DNA from: Gammaproteobacteria bacterium
GTDB taxonomy: Bacteria; Pseudomonadota; Gammaproteobacteria; Eutrophobiales; Eutrophobiaceae
Length of the DNA stretch: 64,000 bases
Reading direction: 5' to 3'
NCBI GenBank assembly: GCA_015661095.1
Contig: JACVQI010000001.1
Coordinates: forward strand, 1-64,000
The notes beneath the pieces are model-generated. The model saw only the letters and a list, made by a program, of their open reading frames with translations, did no database searches and had not been told where the DNA came from. Position 1 is the stretch's first letter. Every line of letters begins with the position of its first letter. The translations under genes were made by a program, and so were the position numbers. Shown piece by piece: positions 1 through 9,364 of the stretch.

Positions 1-153
1 AAAAAACTACTACGCAACAGAACAGATATTTTTCCTGAATATAATCAGGATAATTTCGAACATGTATTTTCAGAATATTTTAATACTCTTGGTAAAAAAC
101 AGATACCTGGAACGGAAAGAATAGTGTATCTCATGCAAACACCTCGGGCCTGA
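1..153 (+). CDS. C-terminal end of a truncated protein, methyltransferase-like tail
   Basis: Frame 1 is open from the first base to a TGA at 151-153 and gives 50 residues; the start lies outside the window. The tail contains a short aromatic helix followed by IPGTERIVYLM. This resembles the last strand of class I SAM-dependent methyltransferases, where a segment of the type 'xIPGSxRxLYLxxx' often ends the protein. No catalytic motif is visible, so the assignment rests on this resemblance alone. The neighbouring gene on the opposite strand is also a methyltransferase, which makes the guess reasonable in context. The two converge across 117 bp in which I see no clear terminator. Confidence 0.5.
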   Translation, partial: KKLLRNRTDIFPEYNQDNFEHVFSEYFNTLGKKQIPGTERIVYLMQTPRA

Positions 154-270
154 GTAAAAACCGTATCAACAATTCATGCTGTAACTTATGTGGATAATAT
201 CTCCTCGAACTCCTCCTTATACCAAAGCTGTGTACGAGACCCACACGATTGCTGAATTTCCGCAAAGTTA

Positions 271-972
271 TCAAAAGTCCGGAATATCGTTCTTTTTCCA
301 CAGTCCCAAACACTTATCCCGATAGCCGTCCATTGGACATTCTTCATCAATCAACCTGATAGGTTCTGGAAAATTAAATGGCGGGATCTGCAGATTTATC
401 GGTCGCCATGCACCTGTCGGAATTTCTTCATTGCTTTCTCTCCCGGTAAATGTTGTTGTAAGCAGATATTCGCAGCGCGAGGACTTTATATTCCTGAGAG
501 CACGTTGAATATGCTGGTATGAAAAGTGAACAAGGCAATCTCTGCAAAAGACTAAATCGACCTTGGGTAACTCATCCTGTAGAAGATCCAGATAAATAAA
601 TCTGCGGCTTGCGCTCCCGTACTTCATTTGATTGTCACTAATCAGTTCGTCCACAATATCGCCACCGATATATTCCACATCCATCTTCACTAACTTCATC
701 CAGTAAAAATCCCCGCAAGGAATGTCAAGCAGCGATTTGATATTTAATTCCTCGAGCAGTTGCGGCAAAACTCCGCGCACAGCGGCTGTCTGTACAAAAT
801 TTGAACCAGGACCGGAAGGTGTATCCATACCCCCCCATTTGTTCTTACGGAATATCTCACTGAATATCAGCTTGGGAGGCTTATCTTTCAATGAGAAATA
901 CTTTACCTGTTTCCAGAGCGGAATAAGAAAAGGTAACCGGGATGCTAAAAAGGTCTTGAGTCGATCAGACAT
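271..972 (-). CDS. Class I SAM-dependent methyltransferase
   Basis: This 233-residue protein has the SAM-binding glycine motif as LLDIPCGDFYW (residues 81-91), followed by an acidic residue after the second strand (GGDIVDE, about 103-109) that should contact the SAM ribose. The N-terminal stretch around FRKNKWGG and SGPGS (residues 41-57) is typical of methyltransferases found inside glycan clusters, where they often methylate a sugar or a nucleotide-sugar. It starts with ATG, 44 bp downstream of the end of the adjacent glycosyltransferase gene. The substrate cannot be read from sequence. A role in modifying the exported polysaccharide is inferred from the neighbours. Confidence 0.8.
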   Translation of the reverse strand: MSDRLKTFLASRLPFLIPLWKQVKYFSLKDKPPKLIFSEIFRKNKWGGMDTPSGPGSNFVQTAAVRGVLPQLLEELNIKSLLDIPCGDFYWMKLVKMDVEYIGGDIVDELISDNQMKYGSASRRFIYLDLLQDELPKVDLVFCRDCLVHFSYQHIQRALRNIKSSRCEYLLTTTFTGRESNEEIPTGAWRPINLQIPPFNFPEPIRLIDEECPMDGYRDKCLGLWKKNDIPDF

Positions 973-1016
973 ATCGGCTTTCAGTCAGTGGGTTTGAACC
1001 GGGCTAACTATCAGCC

Positions 1017-2003
1017 TCATGAAAGAACTTCTTCAAACAGTAATTTATACTCGCGCGTCATCCTGTCCAGAGTAAATTTCTGTTCTGCTTTTTGTCTGTT
1101 GTATGCGCCCATTTCCCGCCTCAGGCTGTGCGATCGCGCAAGCAGATTGATCTTCTCCGCGAACATATCAACGTTGCCAATCTCACATAAAAAACCTCCC
1201 TTGTTATCATCTATCAACTCCGGCATTGCGGAACAATTTGTGGCGATTACAGGCAATCCGCAAGCCATCGCCTCGGCAACGGCCAAACCAAATCCTTCTC
1301 TCACGGTCGGGAACAAGAGCATATCCACTTCATTGTAGAGCGATGGCATCGCCTCATGTTTCACTCTTCTTGAAAATACCGTCCGTGTATTCATTCCTTG
1401 CCGCTTACCTGACTTCAATCCGGAGGTATGAATTAATGTTATATTTTTATACAATCTGTCAAGTATCGGCTGAATTAAATCCGCGCCCTTGCGTCTGCTT
1501 CCACCTCCACAATACAGTACTTTAATTTCTTTTTTCTCATCCTCAGTCGTTTTATCGGGAGAAAATTTATTTATATCGATACCATTATAAATAACCCTGA
1601 TTTCACCTTTGTAACCTAACTCTTCCCTGACCAGATGCGCCAGATACTGACTGACACAGGTAACCACACGTGATTTATCAAGTGCGGCCAGAGTAAACCA
1701 TCGCAAGTCTGTGCAGTAATGAATTCTATGCAATAAAGTGACATATTTTTGCATATATTGGTCCAGAACAAATCCATGGAACGTCGATATCAAAGGCTTC
1801 CTGCCCAATCTGGAAAAGATTGCATAATCGACCGGCGCATGAATAATATCCGCTGACTTGTCATTAAAACAGCTGATAACGGGCGGGACTAATGCCCAAT
1901 ACGGATTGTAAGGAATGACTTTATAGTCCTTAATTCCCAGTTCCAGGGACTTGTGCGCGATAAATGCACCGCTCCCTGTGGGCACGGGACTGATGACTTT
2001 CAT
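1017..2003 (-). CDS. GT4-family glycosyltransferase
   Basis: The 328-residue protein has the GT-B layout of family GT4 (group 1) transferases. An N-terminal acceptor domain contains STFHGFVLDQY (about 73-83). The hinge region has VIYNGIDINKFSP (137-149). A C-terminal nucleotide-sugar domain carries the EX7E-type motif as EGFGLAVAEAMACG (236-249) followed by PELI. It is somewhat shorter than the usual 370-400 residues, mainly at the N-terminus, where the typical GGxxR loop is reduced to TGSGAF. Its ATG overlaps the end of the next upstream gene by 4 bp (2000-2003), so the two are probably translationally coupled. Donor and acceptor sugars are not predictable. Confidence 0.85.
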   Translation of the reverse strand: MKVISPVPTGSGAFIAHKSLELGIKDYKVIPYNPYWALVPPVISCFNDKSADIIHAPVDYAIFSRLGRKPLISTFHGFVLDQYMQKYVTLLHRIHYCTDLRWFTLAALDKSRVVTCVSQYLAHLVREELGYKGEIRVIYNGIDINKFSPDKTTEDEKKEIKVLYCGGGSRRKGADLIQPILDRLYKNITLIHTSGLKSGKRQGMNTRTVFSRRVKHEAMPSLYNEVDMLLFPTVREGFGLAVAEAMACGLPVIATNCSAMPELIDDNKGGFLCEIGNVDMFAEKINLLARSHSLRREMGAYNRQKAEQKFTLDRMTREYKLLFEEVLS

Positions 2004-3208
2004 ACCTTACGACCACAAAGGTCATTAAAAATAGCTGCCAGATTTAATGCCAGATGCTTCCGATTGTAATAAATATCGAATTCGTTCTTTGCTATGGCAT
2101 ATACCGGCAATAAGTTGTTTTTCCAGTCCCGGATCATTTCCCGCAGCAGTTCAGCAATTTTTTCGGGTCGGTATTCATTTGTCACTCTGTAGAAGGCGCA
2201 GTAATTTTCAATCACTTTTGCATTATCACCGTCCGGACATACGGCCAGTACTGGTTTACCTGCTCGTAAATATTCGTATGTTTTACCGGCAACGGGTGTG
2301 ATTCTGGACGGACTGTTTTCCTGGTATAACAATAAAACATCAAAACCACCCATCATGTTAACAAGTTCATCATGTGGTATCTGGTTTTTGATATCAGCCA
2401 CAGCTGCCAGGCCATATTTTTCCACCAGCGCGGGCAGCGCCGGTGAACTGTCGCCGATAAATGTAAATTTTATCGGCGCCTTTTCATCGTTAAGAATTGC
2501 CAGCGCCTGCATGATTATTTCCGGATTCCTATCTCCCACTCCAAACCTGCCGGCATAAAGGACATTTAAAACATCCTTCGATCCTGTTGGTTTATATGCG
2601 CCAAAATCTTCCTCATCAAAACCGTTTGGTATCACACACATCTTGTCCGCGCTATCTGGATATTTTATCTGATAGGCCTGTAGTGCGGATTCCGAGTTAA
2701 AAATCAGGCTGTCAGATCTTCTGATCACCATTTTTTCCAAAAACGGGAATATCCATTTATAGACGGCTCTCTTTATCAGCCTGCTGCCTTCAATATAGGG
2801 ATCCTGTGCCCAGACATCCCTGAAATCTACAACCAGAGGAATTTTATATCGAAGTTTTAACAACAGTGCTGTCAGTGTTTGCGGATAAGGTGGGCATGAC
2901 ACATATACGATATCGTGCCGGATATTATTCAACATTCGCTTTGCTGCAAAATACAGCATTATTGCCCAGCCATAGGGTACCACATGATATGGTCTCATCC
3001 ATGGTGTGAGCGACCTGATCCGGCAAACATCCGGAAAGTTCTCCGGCCGGTTTCGATGAACTGTTTCCTGTAGCGTCAGTACAGACAGGCGCCAGTCGCA
3101 ACCTGGCAGGTATTTGGCAAATTTCTCCGATCGGATGCTACCCCCTACGCTCGTGCATGGAGGAAAATCATAGGCAATAAATAATACTCTACCTGAGGAC
3201 CTGGCCAT
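2000..3208 (-). CDS. GT4-family glycosyltransferase (WbuB-like)
   Basis: A GT-B fold transferase of 402 residues counted from the ATG at 3208 (MARSSGRVLF). The open frame extends 15 codons further upstream to 3253, but those residues look unlike a protein start and run deeper into the preceding gene. The N-terminus has the 'DFPP...GGSIRSEKFAKYL' layout seen in WbuB-type enzymes that transfer amino sugars such as FucNAc or GlcNAc. Later come VVDFRDVWAQDP, a hinge with VIPNGFDEEDF, and a C-terminal donor domain with KTYEYLRAGKPVLAV. Even with the shorter start it overlaps the heparinase-family gene by 20 bp, which indicates one transcript. Substrate specificity is not determinable from sequence. 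Confidence 0.85.
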   Translation of the reverse strand: MARSSGRVLFIAYDFPPCTSVGGSIRSEKFAKYLPGCDWRLSVLTLQETVHRNRPENFPDVCRIRSLTPWMRPYHVVPYGWAIMLYFAAKRMLNNIRHDIVYVSCPPYPQTLTALLLKLRYKIPLVVDFRDVWAQDPYIEGSRLIKRAVYKWIFPFLEKMVIRRSDSLIFNSESALQAYQIKYPDSADKMCVIPNGFDEEDFGAYKPTGSKDVLNVLYAGRFGVGDRNPEIIMQALAILNDEKAPIKFTFIGDSSPALPALVEKYGLAAVADIKNQIPHDELVNMMGGFDVLLLYQENSPSRITPVAGKTYEYLRAGKPVLAVCPDGDNAKVIENYCAFYRVTNEYRPEKIAELLREMIRDWKNNLLPVYAIAKNEFDIYYNRKHLALNLAAIFNDLCGRKV

Positions 3209-5393
3209 ATGAAGGTGAATAATGGACACGGCATGGATATAGATTAATGTCATAGATATCCTTCAGTGCCATATCTCCGTCAATATAATCGGTTATTGTT
3301 ATTTCTTTTTCCGTCAGTGCAATAATTCTGTATACGGACGGACCATAACCCCGGTGCGTACCGATAAAACCCTGCTCACCGAAATACAGTACTCTCGGAT
3401 CAGCATTATTCGATAACCGAAATAACCCAAGTTCCAGTGATTCAGGTTCGATGTCATGCAGCTGCGGCGCAAAATGCGCTGCTACTGAACGATAACGGTT
3501 TCTGGCTTCCGGCACTGGTGTATACAGGTAAGTACCCGGATCAACAATCACGTCCTCTCCGTCGATCGATAACTCAATCGCAAGCTGATCATTATGATCG
3601 TGTCCGCCATTACCGTCCTGTCCATGTTGGCCGCATTTAATTAATAAATATAAATGCTCATTGCGGAACACATAAAAGCCGCCATGTGTAAATCCGTACA
3701 GCCCGAGATAATTTCCAATGGATTTATTCAATGGTATCCGCAACGCCATTTTTTGTGGTGATGATATGCCCTCCATTCGATGCATGTGTTCCTGCCATAT
3801 GCTTTCCGTCCCGATACGCGTAGCAGCCGGCCTGAATTCAGGAATGATGTCCTGCAGGCTTAACTTCGCACCACCGGCAAGAGTACTGCTCAATATAAAA
3901 TCCAGATGATTCCCATACATAACACCTGGTAACCCATCCGCAACAATTCCACTTGCCGCAGCCAGGATATGTTCATGCTTTTGAAATAATTCGTCCCAAT
4001 AGTCATCTTCTTCAGATAGAACCTGGTAGTTCTGCAGATTCCGGTACTTTGCTTTGGCTTCATTTGCCGTTGTCCTTCGATATTCCGGTTGAAATTTGAA
4101 AAACCTGCCACTGTCGTTATCCCCAACCTGCGGTACCTGACCATCATCCTTGGTAATACATCTGACGAATTCGGACATGCCATGCATACGGTAAAGATAG
4201 GTATCGGGAAATGGAAGTTTACCGCTGCCACCTGCAAAGCCGTATTTCTTAACCTGTCGAACCGGAAATTGCCCATATCGATTATTAAGTAATGGGTAAT
4301 AATCCGTTATATCCAGCCGGCCGTCATTATCAAGACGCAACACCAGGGCAGTTGCATAAATTACCATCTCAGCGGACAGCCGATGATAACTTGTCGAAGC
4401 CTCAAAGTTCGATCCGTCTTCATGAAACTGCCTGTGAACCTCATTAATTAACTCATTGACTGAAAACAGTAACCAGGTATCAGTCTCTTTACTGCGTGGT
4501 AAATATGCGGCCACAAATAACAATCCGGCGATATCCGCCAGATAATGATTAGCCCTTACATATGGATTCCATTCCAGGTTATTACTGATATGCCGGCCGT
4601 GTTCATAGACACTCCGTTCAAATATTGCCATGAATTCCTTTTCAAATACATAACCGTTGGCCGCCAGCAAATCATAAGCAACCAGCATATTCGCTATCCT
4701 GATTGCCACATCCATGGTACAGGACCAATTCACGCCCCATTGCGGCGGATTGTTGGCAATAAAATCCAGCGCCTGGTTACGGAACTCACATGCATACTCA
4801 ACTTTCGATGTCAGGACATATGCGAATGCCAAAGAGGGTAAATGCTGCATTCTCGCCAGTTCCCAGGGGACTTTGACATCCACACCGGCAAGATGACCAT
4901 ATTTCACATCCGTGTACCAGGTTTTCTCCGACCACCGGTAACCGGATTTTATATCCCTCTGCCAGTCTATCGGGATGTGATTTTCGTCTACGTTTTTCCA
5001 GATATTCAGTGACTCCCTTGCATTGGCCCGGTTGATCCGTTTCTTGATAAATCCGGCGCTGGATGTCACATCAATATCGAAACCGCCAAGATAAATATGT
5101 CCCTCCAGGCCAGGACACAGCATACCGAATTCATTTTTCAGCCAGCCCGATCCGAGAATATTGAAATAATGGCGGATATGCAGCCGGGCAATTGCCATGA
5201 TGCTTTCCGATTGATAACTAAAAAGATGTGGATCCAGTGGCGAGAAAAAGACCGATAATCCTCGGGGTATATACTTATCGATGTAATAGCTGCAGCGCAG
5301 AAAGAGTCTCAGTTTCAGTACAGTGACCTGGACGATCCTGTTCATTTTATGAACGATTAGCCTGATCATTTTTCTGAGAGGGTTTGACGGCAT
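3189..5393 (-). CDS. Heparinase II/III family protein (polysaccharide lyase-like)
   Basis: The protein is a large alginate-lyase/heparinase-like enzyme. An N-terminal alpha/alpha-toroid region contains RANHYLADIAGLLF. The C-terminal beta-sandwich carries the family signature GGHDHNDQLAIEL and VDPGTYLYT, in which the His and Asn residues form the active site of heparinase II. I place the start at ATG 5393 (MPSNPLRK, 734 residues) rather than at 5555. The longer frame would overlap the preceding glycosyltransferase by 149 bp, whereas 5393 lies 13 bp after its stop with a weak AGGA upstream. Such proteins recur in exopolysaccharide operons beside AsnB-like and bi-domain oxidoreductase genes, as here. 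Their role there (trimming or turnover of a uronate-containing polymer) is inferred. No signal peptide is evident. Confidence 0.8.
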   Translation of the reverse strand: MPSNPLRKMIRLIVHKMNRIVQVTVLKLRLFLRCSYYIDKYIPRGLSVFFSPLDPHLFSYQSESIMAIARLHIRHYFNILGSGWLKNEFGMLCPGLEGHIYLGGFDIDVTSSAGFIKKRINRANARESLNIWKNVDENHIPIDWQRDIKSGYRWSEKTWYTDVKYGHLAGVDVKVPWELARMQHLPSLAFAYVLTSKVEYACEFRNQALDFIANNPPQWGVNWSCTMDVAIRIANMLVAYDLLAANGYVFEKEFMAIFERSVYEHGRHISNNLEWNPYVRANHYLADIAGLLFVAAYLPRSKETDTWLLFSVNELINEVHRQFHEDGSNFEASTSYHRLSAEMVIYATALVLRLDNDGRLDITDYYPLLNNRYGQFPVRQVKKYGFAGGSGKLPFPDTYLYRMHGMSEFVRCITKDDGQVPQVGDNDSGRFFKFQPEYRRTTANEAKAKYRNLQNYQVLSEEDDYWDELFQKHEHILAAASGIVADGLPGVMYGNHLDFILSSTLAGGAKLSLQDIIPEFRPAATRIGTESIWQEHMHRMEGISSPQKMALRIPLNKSIGNYLGLYGFTHGGFYVFRNEHLYLLIKCGQHGQDGNGGHDHNDQLAIELSIDGEDVIVDPGTYLYTPVPEARNRYRSVAAHFAPQLHDIEPESLELGLFRLSNNADPRVLYFGEQGFIGTHRGYGPSVYRIIALTEKEITITDYIDGDMALKDIYDINLYPCRVHYSPSYGQVLR

Positions 5394-5406
5394 ACCAGTC
5401 ACAATC

Positions 5407-7014
5407 CTAACGACTGTTTCCAGTAACTTCCCTGATTTTTTCAATAATCCTGCCGGTGTGGTGTTTCCATGTATATTTCGCCAAAACTTCAGCTCTGGCA
5501 GCCTTTCCCAGTCGAACGGATAATGCCGGGTCATCAAGCAGAGTTTTGATACCAAGCATCAGACTTTCCGGATCACCGGGTTTAACCAGCCAGGCTGTAT
5601 GATTATGTGAGAGAACTTCAGCAATCTGATCCAGTTCCGATGCAACAACCCCTTTTCCCATCGCCATATATTCAAACAGTTTTGTCGGGGAACCGAAGAA
5701 TGGGGTTCCGTCCGGATTGGGGACATGCGGTGATACCAGCACATCACAAGCCGCCAGATGTGATGGCCCTTCGGCCTGCGGTACCAGTCCCGTTAACAGG
5801 CATATATCCTCAATGCCATTCTCAGCGATTATTTTTCTGACCAGTGGGACCATGTCTCCGTCCCCCACAAGCATAAGCCTGATCCTGTTTCTGAATTCAG
5901 GATAATTACGCACCAGGGCTGCCATGGCTTCAGTCAGGCGTTCCGCACCATGCCATTTCCCGAAGGTACCGATAAAGCCAACTACCTGTTTACCATGCAA
6001 GCCGTACTTTTCCCTGACAGGTTCCCCGCTGATTTCAGGCGAGTAGCTTTCAGGATTAACGCCATTGGGGTTAACGAGTATCTTTGCTTCATCCACGCCG
6101 GCGGAGGTTAATTGGAGCAATAGTGGTTTGCTGACGACAACGATGACATCCGCGGCTTCTGTGTTATATCGTTCGATCCGGATAGCCAGGTCTTCGTACT
6201 TGAGTATTTGCCCCCAATTTCTCGCTATCCATACCTCCGACCCATTATATTCCAGTACGAAAGGCAGTTTGTATCTGGCCGCCAACCTGGCGCCGGTAAA
6301 ATTGTACAGGGAGTAGCGCTGATAAATAAAAGACAACGCAGTTTCATGATCGAGTATTTTACAGGCCTGGGCAAAACACTTTTCGTTGAAATTAAGTTCC
6401 GGCAGTTCCTGAAATCCCCAGTATCTGTTTTCGGGGTTTATGATATGCAATGATATATCATCACGTACTGTCGGAATTCTGTCGGTACTGAGAAACAAAG
6501 GCGGGGCGCAAAAATTATCCAGATTGTTCAATACCCCCGCAATATGTCCTACTGAACCGCCGCACTGTAACCCGGGGACCAGATCGGACCGCAGATAAAC
6601 CGGTGACAGACCCAGATCAACAGATGCCGGTCTGGACTTAACCGGCATTCTTGCAAGTTCGCTGACCAGTTTATTTATTCGGTTCAGTAACGATGAATAT
6701 GCCAGCAGGTCGTACAACTCTCTGCATGCTTTCTTACACAACAACCATAAAGTTATTTTTTCACTACGCCCGTAACGGTCCTTCAGTATCGCCTCGCCAC
6801 TGCTTAACAACCATAACGCCGCCGCGAGAACAAACTGGGATTTTTGCGTTGTCAGATTACTTGAATAATATTCGGTGTATTCATAGCTGAATAACTTTTT
6901 TATAAACACCCCGGACTTTATCCATTCAGCCACTTCATTCGATCGGCGGAATTCAAGATCATTATGCCTTTCATATTCCGGCACGATGTACTTGTAAACA
7001 ATAAGTCTCGCCAC
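5407..7014 (-). CDS. GT4-family glycosyltransferase with N-terminal extension
   Basis: At 535 residues this is longer than a normal GT4 enzyme. The GT-B core begins near residue 140. It shows EYNGSEVWIARNWG, a hinge with VNPNGVNPESYSP, a VGFIGTFGKWHGAE strand that opens the donor domain, and SPTKLFEYMAMGKGVVAS near residue 450, which contains the conserved Glu. The first 130 or so residues are helical and contain no motif I recognise. The start is GTG at 7014 with only a weak GAG upstream, 36 bp after the epimerase gene. The extension is probably real because the frame has no convincing internal start, but a later start cannot be excluded. The donor sugar is unknown. Confidence 0.82.
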   Translation of the reverse strand: MARLIVYKYIVPEYERHNDLEFRRSNEVAEWIKSGVFIKKLFSYEYTEYYSSNLTTQKSQFVLAAALWLLSSGEAILKDRYGRSEKITLWLLCKKACRELYDLLAYSSLLNRINKLVSELARMPVKSRPASVDLGLSPVYLRSDLVPGLQCGGSVGHIAGVLNNLDNFCAPPLFLSTDRIPTVRDDISLHIINPENRYWGFQELPELNFNEKCFAQACKILDHETALSFIYQRYSLYNFTGARLAARYKLPFVLEYNGSEVWIARNWGQILKYEDLAIRIERYNTEAADVIVVVSKPLLLQLTSAGVDEAKILVNPNGVNPESYSPEISGEPVREKYGLHGKQVVGFIGTFGKWHGAERLTEAMAALVRNYPEFRNRIRLMLVGDGDMVPLVRKIIAENGIEDICLLTGLVPQAEGPSHLAACDVLVSPHVPNPDGTPFFGSPTKLFEYMAMGKGVVASELDQIAEVLSHNHTAWLVKPGDPESLMLGIKTLLDDPALSVRLGKAARAEVLAKYTWKHHTGRIIEKIREVTGNSR

Positions 7015-7050
7015 TGTCCGCTCAGTAATCTGTATTGACGAAAGATTAAA

Positions 7051-8160
7051 CTACACCAGTTTTCCGATTATATCGACGATTCTCTCGGCGGCACGACCAT
7101 CCCACAATTCCGGGATTCTGCCTCTTATATCGTTACCTTCCAGTATTTTCTCCACTGCTGAAATAATACGGCCGTAATCCGTACCCACGAGCTGGTTCGT
7201 TCCCATAGAGACGGTTATCGGACGCTCCGTATTCTCCCTGATCGTTAGACAGGGGATGCCCAACACTGTTGTTTCCTCCTGCAGGCCGCCAGAATCCGTC
7301 AGTACGACTCTGGCGCCGGACATTACACTCAGGAAATCCAGATAACCCAGAGGTTCAAGCAAAACCAATCCCTTTAGCGATGCCAGTTTCCGATCCATAC
7401 CATATTTCTGTAACTGTTTTTTTGTCCGCGGGTGCACAGGAAAAATCACAGTTAGCTGGTTTTGAATATACTCAATCGCAGCAACTATCTTCGCCAGGGT
7501 TTCCCTGTCATCGACATTGGACTGGCGATGCAATGTCACCAGGGCATAGCCCCCTTCTTTGATTTTACAGTTAATGATTTTCAGATAATTCAGTTTCACT
7601 GCCTGATCACGATGCTTTAGCAAAGTATCCACCATGACATTACCAACAAAGAATATCTTCTCCATCGGTATTCCTTCGGCAAGCAGATTAGCATCGGCAT
7701 CTTTTGATGTGGTAAACAGGTAATCGGAAATTGCATCCGTGACTATCCGGTTTATCTCCTCTGGCATTAACCTGTCCCTGCTTCGCAAGCCTGCTTCCAC
7801 ATGCGCGATAGGGATGCAAAGTTTGGCCGCGACCAGACTGCATGCCAGGGTTGAATTGACATCACCCACCACCAGAACCAGATCAGGCATGTCCCTGTCG
7901 CAAAGTTTCTCAAATTCGATCATCACTCCGGCCGTCTGAACAGCATGCGAGCCGGAACCAATACCCAGATTTATATCCGGTTCAGGCAATCCCAGGTTGT
8001 CAAAAAAAACCTTTGAAAGCTTTTCATCATAATGTTGGCCGGTATGTATCAAAATTGGAGTTAGCTCAGGACGCAGCTTCATCTGTTCCATTACAGGAGC
8101 AATCTTCATGAAGTTTGGTCGAGCCCCGACCACATTATAGATTTTCAACGTTTTTTTCAT
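7051..8160 (-). CDS. wecB: UDP-N-acetylglucosamine 2-epimerase (non-hydrolysing)
   Basis: This 369-residue cytoplasmic enzyme interconverts UDP-GlcNAc and UDP-ManNAc and supplies ManNAc or ManNAcA units for surface glycans. It matches the WecB/MnaA family over full length: GARPNFMKIAPV near the N-terminus, HTGQHYD, HVEAGLRSRDR with PEEINR (catalytic and substrate residues), TLHRQSNVD, and DSGGLQEE with RENTERP in the UDP-binding domain. It starts with ATG and appears to be the first gene of the leftward glycan operon, 385 bp from the divergent ABC permease gene. No wecC-like UDP-ManNAc dehydrogenase is visible in the window, so ManNAc itself or a later derivative made elsewhere would be used. 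Confidence 0.93.
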   Translation of the reverse strand: MKKTLKIYNVVGARPNFMKIAPVMEQMKLRPELTPILIHTGQHYDEKLSKVFFDNLGLPEPDINLGIGSGSHAVQTAGVMIEFEKLCDRDMPDLVLVVGDVNSTLACSLVAAKLCIPIAHVEAGLRSRDRLMPEEINRIVTDAISDYLFTTSKDADANLLAEGIPMEKIFFVGNVMVDTLLKHRDQAVKLNYLKIINCKIKEGGYALVTLHRQSNVDDRETLAKIVAAIEYIQNQLTVIFPVHPRTKKQLQKYGMDRKLASLKGLVLLEPLGYLDFLSVMSGARVVLTDSGGLQEETTVLGIPCLTIRENTERPITVSMGTNQLVGTDYGRIISAVEKILEGNDIRGRIPELWDGRAAERIVDIIGKLV

Positions 8161-8545
8161 GGCAAAAAAGCCGGATGGCAGTGTCGATATATTTCAGCAG
8201 TTTTTAGCGGTGGCTTGTGCCTGAGTACATCCCGTATTGGCGATGGTAGTCGCAGAAGATCGGTGCTTCATTCATAACTTCCTCGATCAGAGCGCTACAG
8301 AGAGCAACTTCATACCTTTCAGTTGCTCCACCACCGGGATTGGTGTGATCCGCGAACAGCACCTCATTAATTTCCACAACATTGTGCAATTATTTGCTAT
8401 TGTTAATCCTGGTGATTCGCCGCAGTCGTTGCTGATTAAGTCGTCAGACCTTATGCTATCAGTCGGAGAACCACCGTCGCGTTGCACATATTCATAACAT
8501 TTTACGTTATCAGATAACCATTAACAGTATTCGAAAGGCAAATTC
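8161..8545. other. Unassigned divergent intergenic region with several open frames
   Basis: This 385-bp stretch separates the leftward epimerase operon from the rightward ABC exporter and should hold both promoters. I could not identify convincing -35/-10 pairs. Between about 8204 and 8497 three frames stay open for 60-86 codons (two on the minus strand, one on the plus strand), each starting with a non-ATG codon. The minus frame ending at 8204 translates as a plausible globular tail (ALIEEVMNEAPIFCDYHRQYG), but I recognise no family and a stop codon lies immediately before it. It may be a decayed gene remnant. Base composition is close to the average of the window, unlike the AT-rich genes to its right. 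Confidence 0.4.
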
Positions 8546-9364
8546 GTGTCTTTATTTAATATAATCAAATCATCGACATACAGGATGTCCTTATTTTTAC
8601 TGAATAATTATAGGATAATTCTTGCAACTACCAGGACGGAAGTTAAAAGACGTTATGCCGGTTCAGTCTTCGGCAAGACCTGGGCTATATTGTACCCCTT
8701 GTTGTTTTTATCGATGTACCTGTTTTTATATCTGGTTGTATTTCAGGTCAGGTTCCCGCAGTTCAGTCAACTTGAATATGTCTTATATGTGTTTTGCGGT
8801 CTTGTTCCTTATCTTGCTTTCATGGAATGTATGAATTTCAGCGGAACCTGTTTAAAACAGAATATCGAACTGGTTAAAAATGTCGTAATTCCCATTGAAA
8901 TAATACCTGTCCGGACTGTCCTGATGACTGTCATCGGTGAAATGGTCGGTATTATTATTCTGGTGTTGCTTGCGGCAATCAATGGTTCATTATCATTGCA
9001 CATCTTGTGGTTGCCCCTGGTTATTTTCTTTCAAGTCATTGCATTCATGGGAATAGCGTGGCTGATTTCACCAGTAGGGATCTTATTTCCTGATATTAAT
9101 TACATCACAAATTTATTCGTTATCTTCCTATTGTTTATTTCACCTATCGGATATCAGGTAGACATGCTGAACGGACAATACCTCTTGGTAGTCTATGCCA
9201 ACCCCATCTATTATATGCTGGAGATTTTCAGATCCAGTATTTTGTATGGTGAATTGCCTTCACTGACGATATTTGCCGCTTATGTTGGTATTTGCCTGAT
9301 ATTGTTTATCACTGGATGCACCGTGTTCAGTAAATTCAAAGATATTATTATGGATTATGAATAA
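8546..9364 (+). CDS. ABC-2 type polysaccharide export permease (Wzm-like)
   Basis: The 272-residue membrane protein has six hydrophobic segments and the amphipathic N-terminal motif of polysaccharide-export permeases: RTEVKRRYAGSVFGKTWAIL (residues 31-50), close to the 'R-Y-x-x-S-x-L-G' element of Wzm/TagG/KpsM proteins. It should form the homodimeric channel that moves an undecaprenyl-linked glycan across the inner membrane. The start is GTG at 8546 with GAAAGG about nine bases upstream. It overlaps the ATPase gene by 8 bp, as expected for an exporter pair. Codon and base use are AT-rich compared with the glycosyltransferase genes to the left. Confidence 0.88.
   Translation: MSLFNIIKSSTYRMSLFLLNNYRIILATTRTEVKRRYAGSVFGKTWAILYPLLFLSMYLFLYLVVFQVRFPQFSQLEYVLYVFCGLVPYLAFMECMNFSGTCLKQNIELVKNVVIPIEIIPVRTVLMTVIGEMVGIIILVLLAAINGSLSLHILWLPLVIFFQVIAFMGIAWLISPVGILFPDINYITNLFVIFLLFISPIGYQVDMLNGQYLLVVYANPIYYMLEIFRSSILYGELPSLTIFAAYVGICLILFITGCTVFSKFKDIIMDYE

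Noticed and set aside
5394..5555. Longer start of the heparinase-family gene at 5555
   Set aside because: It would overlap the preceding glycosyltransferase by 149 bp; the ATG at 5393 lies just after that gene's stop.
8161..8545. JUMPstart/ops-like element before the exporter genes
   Set aside because: Segments such as GCGATGGTAGTCGC only loosely resemble the ops core GGCGGTAGC and lie in no clear context.
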